Below are positions 60,004 through 64,000 of a DNA stretch of 64,000 bases, piece by piece. Origin of the DNA: Halochromatium sp. (GTDB taxonomy: Bacteria > Pseudomonadota > Gammaproteobacteria > Chromatiales > Chromatiaceae); the NCBI GenBank assembly GCA_010912705.1, contig POWB01000001.1:283659-347658 (forward strand). Reading direction: 5' to 3'. The stretch's first letter is position 1; each line of letters begins with the position of its first letter. The position numbers and the translations under genes were made by a program. A model generated the notes under the pieces. It made no database searches, was not told where the DNA came from, and saw only the letters and a program-made list of their open reading frames with translations.

Positions 60004-61260
60004 CTAAGGCTTCTGTTTCCAGACTCGATACAGAAACACCGGGTTGCCAATGATATAGCGACGCCACATCCGGCCCGGCTCCTGCAACAGCCGATAGACC
60101 CATTCCAGGCCAATCTCGCGCATCCAGGGCGGTGCACGGCGAATCCGCCCAGAGTAAAAATCGAACAGGCCACCGACCCCCATGGCGACCGGCGGCGCGA
60201 GCTGTGCGCGATGGCGTGCGATCCATTGCTCCTGCCGCGGTGCGCCGAGGGCCACCAAGAGGATAGCCGCGCCACTGCGATTGATCGCATCGATAACCGC
60301 GTCTTCTTCGTTGGCATTGAAATAGCCATCGCGCGCGCCAGCGATCATCAACCCTGGAAAGCGCCTGCGCATGGCCTCAGCGGCCGCGGCGGCAATCCCC
60401 GGCCGGGCGCCGAGCAGATAGAGGGAGCGGCCAGATCCGGCTGCGGCCTCGCACAGCAAGGGAAACATGTCGGTACCGTTGACGTTGTCACGCAGTGCAA
60501 ACCCCAACATCCGCCCAGCGATCCGCAGGCCAATGCCATCAGGAAAGACCCGATCAGCAGCGCGAAGGGTAGCGCTATAGGCAGGATCACGCCATGCGAT
60601 GTTCAGGCAATCGGCGTTGATGAAGGCGATCTGCTTGGGCGCCTGGCCCGGGGCGCTGGCAGCCATGACCCAGTCTAGCGCTTCTGGCATGGTCATATTG
60701 TCCAGTCGTATGCCAAAGATCGCCACCGAATCCGGCTGCGCCAGCGGTTTCGCGTTGCCATGCAGCAGCCGCCCGAGTAGCCACCGAGCAATCAGGCCGA
60801 GATCCAAAACGAGCGAGGTCTGAGCAACATAGTCGAGGTCTTGCGAAGACTCATCGACGAAGGCAATACCGACTTGGCGGCGTACCGCATAAGCAGAGAT
60901 CAGCCCCGGCGGCACCTGAAACCGCGCCATGGCCGCGGCCGGCAGGCGCTCAGCCTCAGTGGGCGACAGCGCACGCGGCCCAACCAGGGCCATCTCACCT
61001 CTGAGCAGATGCCACCAGACGGCAAGGCCCGCCAGCGGCAGGTCTCCGGCAAATCGCAAGCGTCGGAACTGGGCAAGGCCGAGGCCGACGCAGATCTCGC
61101 CATCGAACAGTCGTCGTTCTTTGACTAGCCCCAGTACCGCACGCCCAAGCCAGAGTGGCGACAGGACGACCAGTACCATCGCAGCGACCCCGATATCGAG
61201 CAGGCGTTGGGCGCCACGCGCTCTGAGTGGCTGACTGAATGGAGCGTCGGAACGAGGCAT
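60004..61260 (-). CDS. WecG/TagA/CpsF-type glycosyltransferase fused to a degenerate sugar-transferase domain
   Basis: 418 residues. The C-terminal 240 are the WecG/TagA/CpsF family (FINADCLNIAWRDP, ADRVFPDGIGLRIAGRMLG, VNGTDMFPLLCEAA, LVALGAPRQEQWIARHR, GVGGLFDFYSGRIRRAPPWM). It transfers a sugar to lipid-linked acceptor. The N-terminal 170 look like a bacterial sugar transferase (LDIGVAAMVLVVLSPLWLGR, LLRGEMALVGPRALSPTE), but the Asp-Glu motif before 'LLRGE' is missing (FAGDLPLAGLAVWWHLLRGE). It lies upstream of the intact phosphotransferase (76 bases) on the same strand. Confidence 0.88.
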   Translation of the reverse strand: MPRSDAPFSQPLRARGAQRLLDIGVAAMVLVVLSPLWLGRAVLGLVKERRLFDGEICVGLGLAQFRRLRFAGDLPLAGLAVWWHLLRGEMALVGPRALSPTEAERLPAAAMARFQVPPGLISAYAVRRQVGIAFVDESSQDLDYVAQTSLVLDLGLIARWLLGRLLHGNAKPLAQPDSVAIFGIRLDNMTMPEALDWVMAASAPGQAPKQIAFINADCLNIAWRDPAYSATLRAADRVFPDGIGLRIAGRMLGFALRDNVNGTDMFPLLCEAAAGSGRSLYLLGARPGIAAAAAEAMRRRFPGLMIAGARDGYFNANEEDAVIDAINRSGAAILLVALGAPRQEQWIARHRAQLAPPVAMGVGGLFDFYSGRIRRAPPWMREIGLEWVYRLLQEPGRMWRRYIIGNPVFLYRVWKQKP

Positions 61261-61313
61261 AGGGATGCGGAATCAGCAATTCCAGAAATCGGCTAAGCAT
61301 ATCGGATTCTGCT

Positions 61314-61802
61314 TTAGTCAGCGCTGGATTTTGCAAGCGCAGCGCTGCCATCCCGATCAAAGGCGAGCTGTCGTGCCCCAAAAAAATTGAGCCACATCGC
61401 CGTGAATGATCCTGCCGCCATCGCCACAAGCGGTACTAGAGCCATAGGCGGCAGGATGCTGAGGACCAGAGAATAGATCCCAAGGTTGATCGCCCCACCA
61501 ACCGCCTGCACCATCAGATACCTTAGATATTCCCGTCGACGATTCACACCGGCGCGCCGGAAGAAGGTGAAGAGTCGATTCAACAGCCAGGTGATGACAG
61601 TGCCACACAAGAAGGACAGCAGCCGGGCCAGATAAGGATTCCAGTCAAGGCCCCCGACCAACAGCATGAGCAGGGTCGCGTCGGTCATGAAGCCAGCACT
61701 GCCGACGACGCCAAAGCGTAAGACCTCACCCGTCAGTCCGGATAAGGGGCCTGATTCGAGCAGGCGATGAGCGCGCTCTAGCCATCGCGGATGTGGCTGC
61801 AT
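61314..61802 (-). CDS. GtrA-family membrane protein
   Basis: 162 residues with four membrane segments (GEVLRFGVVGSAGFMTDATL, LSFLCGTVITWLLNRLFTFF, INLGIYSLVLSILPPMALVP, AAGSFTAMWLNFFGARQLAF). GtrA-type proteins flip or present lipid-linked sugars, typically beside a GT2 enzyme, as here: the GT2 gene lies 18 bases upstream on the same strand. Its direction agrees with the rest of the cluster. Confidence 0.9.
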   Translation of the reverse strand: MQPHPRWLERAHRLLESGPLSGLTGEVLRFGVVGSAGFMTDATLLMLLVGGLDWNPYLARLLSFLCGTVITWLLNRLFTFFRRAGVNRRREYLRYLMVQAVGGAINLGIYSLVLSILPPMALVPLVAMAAGSFTAMWLNFFGARQLAFDRDGSAALAKSSAD

Positions 61803-61820
61803 GACTGCCGTCTCGCCGCC

Positions 61821-62558
61821 TCAGCGATCCGCACCGGCACAGGGCATGGGGCCGGTAGCAGCCTTGCTGAAAAAGGCGGCACGGAGCAGATAGACCAGGC
61901 TACGCCAACCATCGCGCCAGGTCTTCAGATGCGGGGGATGCAGCCGCACCGAACGGCTCAGCGTCGTCGGCACCTCGGCGATCGGCAGACCAGCACGGCC
62001 AACCTTCACGACCATCTCGAGCGCAAACACCATCCCCATGCTGCTCGGGCCGATCGCCAACATCCGCTCACGGTCGAACCCGCGTAGTCCGCAATAGAGA
62101 TCGCGCACCCTAACCGGATGTAGCCGCCGGCCGATCCAACTGATGACCGGGTTGCCAAGATAGCGGTGCAGTAGCGGCATGGCCCCTGGGGCAATACCGC
62201 CTGAGAAACGATTGCCCATCACCAGAGGATAGCCCTCGCGAAGCTTCTCGAGAAAGGCATCCAAGCGATAGAAGTCGTAGGTGTCGTCGCTATCCGCCAT
62301 GACCACATAGCGACCGCGGGCCGCACAGATGCCACCGATTAATGCCGCGCCATAGCCCAGCGTTGGCACCTTGACGAGGCGCGCGCCCTGCGCGAGCGCA
62401 ATCTGCTGTGAGCCGTCGGTACTGCCGTTGTCGGCGACGATCACTTCTCCGGCTAACTGTTGCTCCTTGAGGAAGCGTTGTGCCTTCTCCAAGCACGCCG
62501 GCAAGGTTGCCGCCTCATCCAGGCAGGGCATCACAATCGATAGCTCAAGCTCACTCAT
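61821..62558 (-). CDS. Glycosyltransferase family 2 (polyprenyl-phosphate glycosyltransferase type)
   Basis: 245 residues. GT2 fold with IVMPCLDEAATLPACLEKAQ, VIVADNGSTDGSQQIALAQG, the DxD-type metal site in VMADSDDTYDFYRLDAFLEK and MGNRFSGGIAPGAMPLLHRY. This subgroup (dolichyl-phosphate mannose synthase-like) makes a polyprenyl-phosphate sugar used by the GT39-like protein. It lies between that gene (16-base gap) and GtrA: a typical three-gene group for lipid or glycan decoration. Confidence 0.92.
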   Translation of the reverse strand: MSELELSIVMPCLDEAATLPACLEKAQRFLKEQQLAGEVIVADNGSTDGSQQIALAQGARLVKVPTLGYGAALIGGICAARGRYVVMADSDDTYDFYRLDAFLEKLREGYPLVMGNRFSGGIAPGAMPLLHRYLGNPVISWIGRRLHPVRVRDLYCGLRGFDRERMLAIGPSSMGMVFALEMVVKVGRAGLPIAEVPTTLSRSVRLHPPHLKTWRDGWRSLVYLLRAAFFSKAATGPMPCAGADR

Positions 62559-62574
62559 GACATATCTCTCTCAG

Positions 62575-64000
62575 TCATTTGTCAGCGGTCGGACAGGGAT
62601 CAGAGGCATTGACCGGCTGCCTAGACAGCGTCACCTTCCAATAGGAGCCAGGCTCAACATAGACCTCAGCTCGACAGAGGCGCTGGTAGTAATTTGCGCC
62701 GGCTCCACGCCGGGACTCAGGATCGACGAAACGATAAAAGAAGGTCCGCCACCAATCGGTCGCATTGCGAAGCTCGTAATCATGACGAATCGGGGCTGGC
62801 ATCTCTTCTGCTAGCCATGCAGCCGTGTCCTCCTCTAACACCGTTTCGTAGATCTCAAGCAATGGCCTTGCGTAAGCAGGAACGGGCTCGAGTGGTGGCA
62901 CCAATCTGACCCCGGTTTCCGCTGCTAAGGCGCGCTCAGGCCAACTTGCCAGACGGCTTGACAGCCGCTTGGCATCCGCTTCGGACAAGGATTCGCCGAC
63001 AAGCGCCGCGGCACTCATCAGCAATGCCGGGCTGATGATCTCGGCATAAGGCTTGGTCACTGCCCGCTCGACGAAGAGAATCTCGCCCGGCCAGCCATCT
63101 AAAAAGGTCTTGCGAATGGGCGCGATACTCTGAAAGGGTCGATTCGAATAATAGCTCAGCGGCAGTTGATCATTTGGTGGTGCATAGTAGCGCGCAGAAG
63201 CGGACAGACCCAATGCCGCGAGTTGATTCACCGGCGCATAGGTATCGGCGTTATCGATGTAGACGGGCGTAGGCCAGCGCACACGATCCACGGAAACCAA
63301 AAAAACCAGGCACAGGACGGGCGCAACGACCAGGGCATAACGCCCGAGGAGACGCTGTGCCGGATAGGCGAAGACGGCCGCGGCCAGCACCGTACCTGGA
63401 GCCAAGAGCACCAAGGAGACCCGATCGAAGAAGAAGCTCGGCGCCGGCATCAGGAACAGATAGGCAAAATAGGCGACGAGGCACCAGGTCACCAACAGAT
63501 AGACCGGCAAGATCCAGTCGAGTTGATCCTGCCGATGTCGCCTATGGCCGAGCCACCAGCCCCCGGCCAGGATCAACATACCGACAGCATAGAGGGCCAT
63601 GAGATCGGCCTTCAATGCGGGATAGACGAACAGGTCTTCAGGCAGTTTCAACAGCGACCAGGCACGCGGGATCTCACCCAGGTAGGCAAGATAATCGGTA
63701 TGCAGCAGCCAGGGCACCGTCAGCATCAGGCCCAGGATCACAAAGCCGATGAGATGCAAGAGCCAAAAACGATGCCGCATCAGCCAAGGCAAGAGTGCAG
63801 CAAAGCAGAGCACGGCGACAAAGAAGCTCAGCAGATGCGTATAGAACAGCATCAGGTAGATTGGCAAGGCCAAGAGATAGTCGCGCGTTCGTCCCTGCCG
63901 CGCCAGGCGCATCAGCAAGAACAGCAGCGTTGCGATCAGCAGCAGCGTCAGCGAGTAGTAGCGCGCTTGATGACCAAGCCAGACCAGCGAGTGCGAGAAG
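62575..64000 (-). CDS. Membrane glycosyltransferase (GT39/ArnT-like), 5' end outside window
   Basis: The frame is open to the window end (about 475 codons visible), so the start is not seen; the visible part begins FSHSLVWLGHQARYYSLTLL. Multiple membrane segments follow (LPIYLMLFYTHLLSFFVAVL, FWLLHLIGFVILGLMLTVPW, and more to about residue 250) and then a periplasmic C-terminal domain (PPNDQLPLSYYSNRPFQSIA). This is the layout of GT39/ArnT-type enzymes that use polyprenyl-phosphate sugars made by a GT2 enzyme, which follows 16 bases downstream on the same strand. Confidence 0.85.
   Translation of the reverse strand, partial: FSHSLVWLGHQARYYSLTLLLIATLLFLLMRLARQGRTRDYLLALPIYLMLFYTHLLSFFVAVLCFAALLPWLMRHRFWLLHLIGFVILGLMLTVPWLLHTDYLAYLGEIPRAWSLLKLPEDLFVYPALKADLMALYAVGMLILAGGWWLGHRRHRQDQLDWILPVYLLVTWCLVAYFAYLFLMPAPSFFFDRVSLVLLAPGTVLAAAVFAYPAQRLLGRYALVVAPVLCLVFLVSVDRVRWPTPVYIDNADTYAPVNQLAALGLSASARYYAPPNDQLPLSYYSNRPFQSIAPIRKTFLDGWPGEILFVERAVTKPYAEIISPALLMSAAALVGESLSEADAKRLSSRLASWPERALAAETGVRLVPPLEPVPAYARPLLEIYETVLEEDTAAWLAEEMPAPIRHDYELRNATDWWRTFFYRFVDPESRRGAGANYYQRLCRAEVYVEPGSYWKVTLSRQPVNASDPCPTADK

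Overview
The window comes from a GC-rich gammaproteobacterium, most probably a purple sulfur bacterium or close relative (Chromatiaceae-like). The reasons are a soxYZ pair with no other sox genes beside it, a fused gamma/alpha KorA with KorB, the gammaproteobacterial orders tig-clpP-clpX-lon and suhB/trmJ/cysE/iscR, and several small proteins of the kind common in that family. The genus cannot be fixed from sequence alone. No rRNA, tRNA, CRISPR array or intact insertion sequence was recognised.

Layout. 1-5732 (minus): the proteostasis block tig, clpP, clpX and the 5' part of lon. 5952-6633: two small minus-strand genes. 7009-11142 (plus): a MoxR ATPase/VWA-metallopeptidase pair and a BepA-like periplasmic protease. 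11470-12308: soxY and soxZ, periplasmic sulfur-carrier proteins of thiosulfate oxidation. 12405-12729: a decayed transposase. 12848-38115: about 25 kb of accessory DNA that looks like a defence island. 38118-43039: an LpxL-like acyltransferase, rhodanese, iscR, cysE, trmJ and suhB. 43194-46653: korA-korB and a small helical protein. 46827-53178: assorted envelope and redox genes. 53419-55553: an RsbU/RsbW/RsbV-type partner-switching module, followed without a break by an exopolysaccharide cluster (55590-64000) with an ExeA-like ATPase, phosphoglycosyl transferases, a WecG-type glycosyltransferase, GtrA, a GT2 enzyme and a membrane glycosyltransferase cut by the window end.

The island is the main point of interest. 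On the minus strand it reads: DrmD-like SNF2 ATPase, small membrane coiled-coil protein, very large Eco57I-type DNA methyltransferase, MNT/HEPN pair, Rpn-nuclease fragment, a duplicated methyltransferase tail, VapC and antitoxin, a second Rpn fragment, a 2229-residue YprA/MrfA-type helicase with a DUF1998 (MZB) region, a second VapBC, and a UvrD helicase with a RelE/ParE-like N-terminus. A separate 1377-residue SNF2 protein faces it from the plus strand. The core (SNF2 + adenine methyltransferase + DUF1998 helicase) resembles class I DISARM and Druantia, but drmB and drmC are not seen as separate genes.

The toxin cluster between methyltransferase and helicase is a tandem duplication in which one copy lost its vapC gene. 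A 13-codon scar with microhomology remains, and the antitoxin leader now forms the N-terminus of an MNT nucleotidyltransferase. Many island proteins, and some intergenic sites, carry short tandem repeats with periods of 6-21 bases. One repeat sits directly before a methyltransferase catalytic motif that reads NSPW instead of NPPW.
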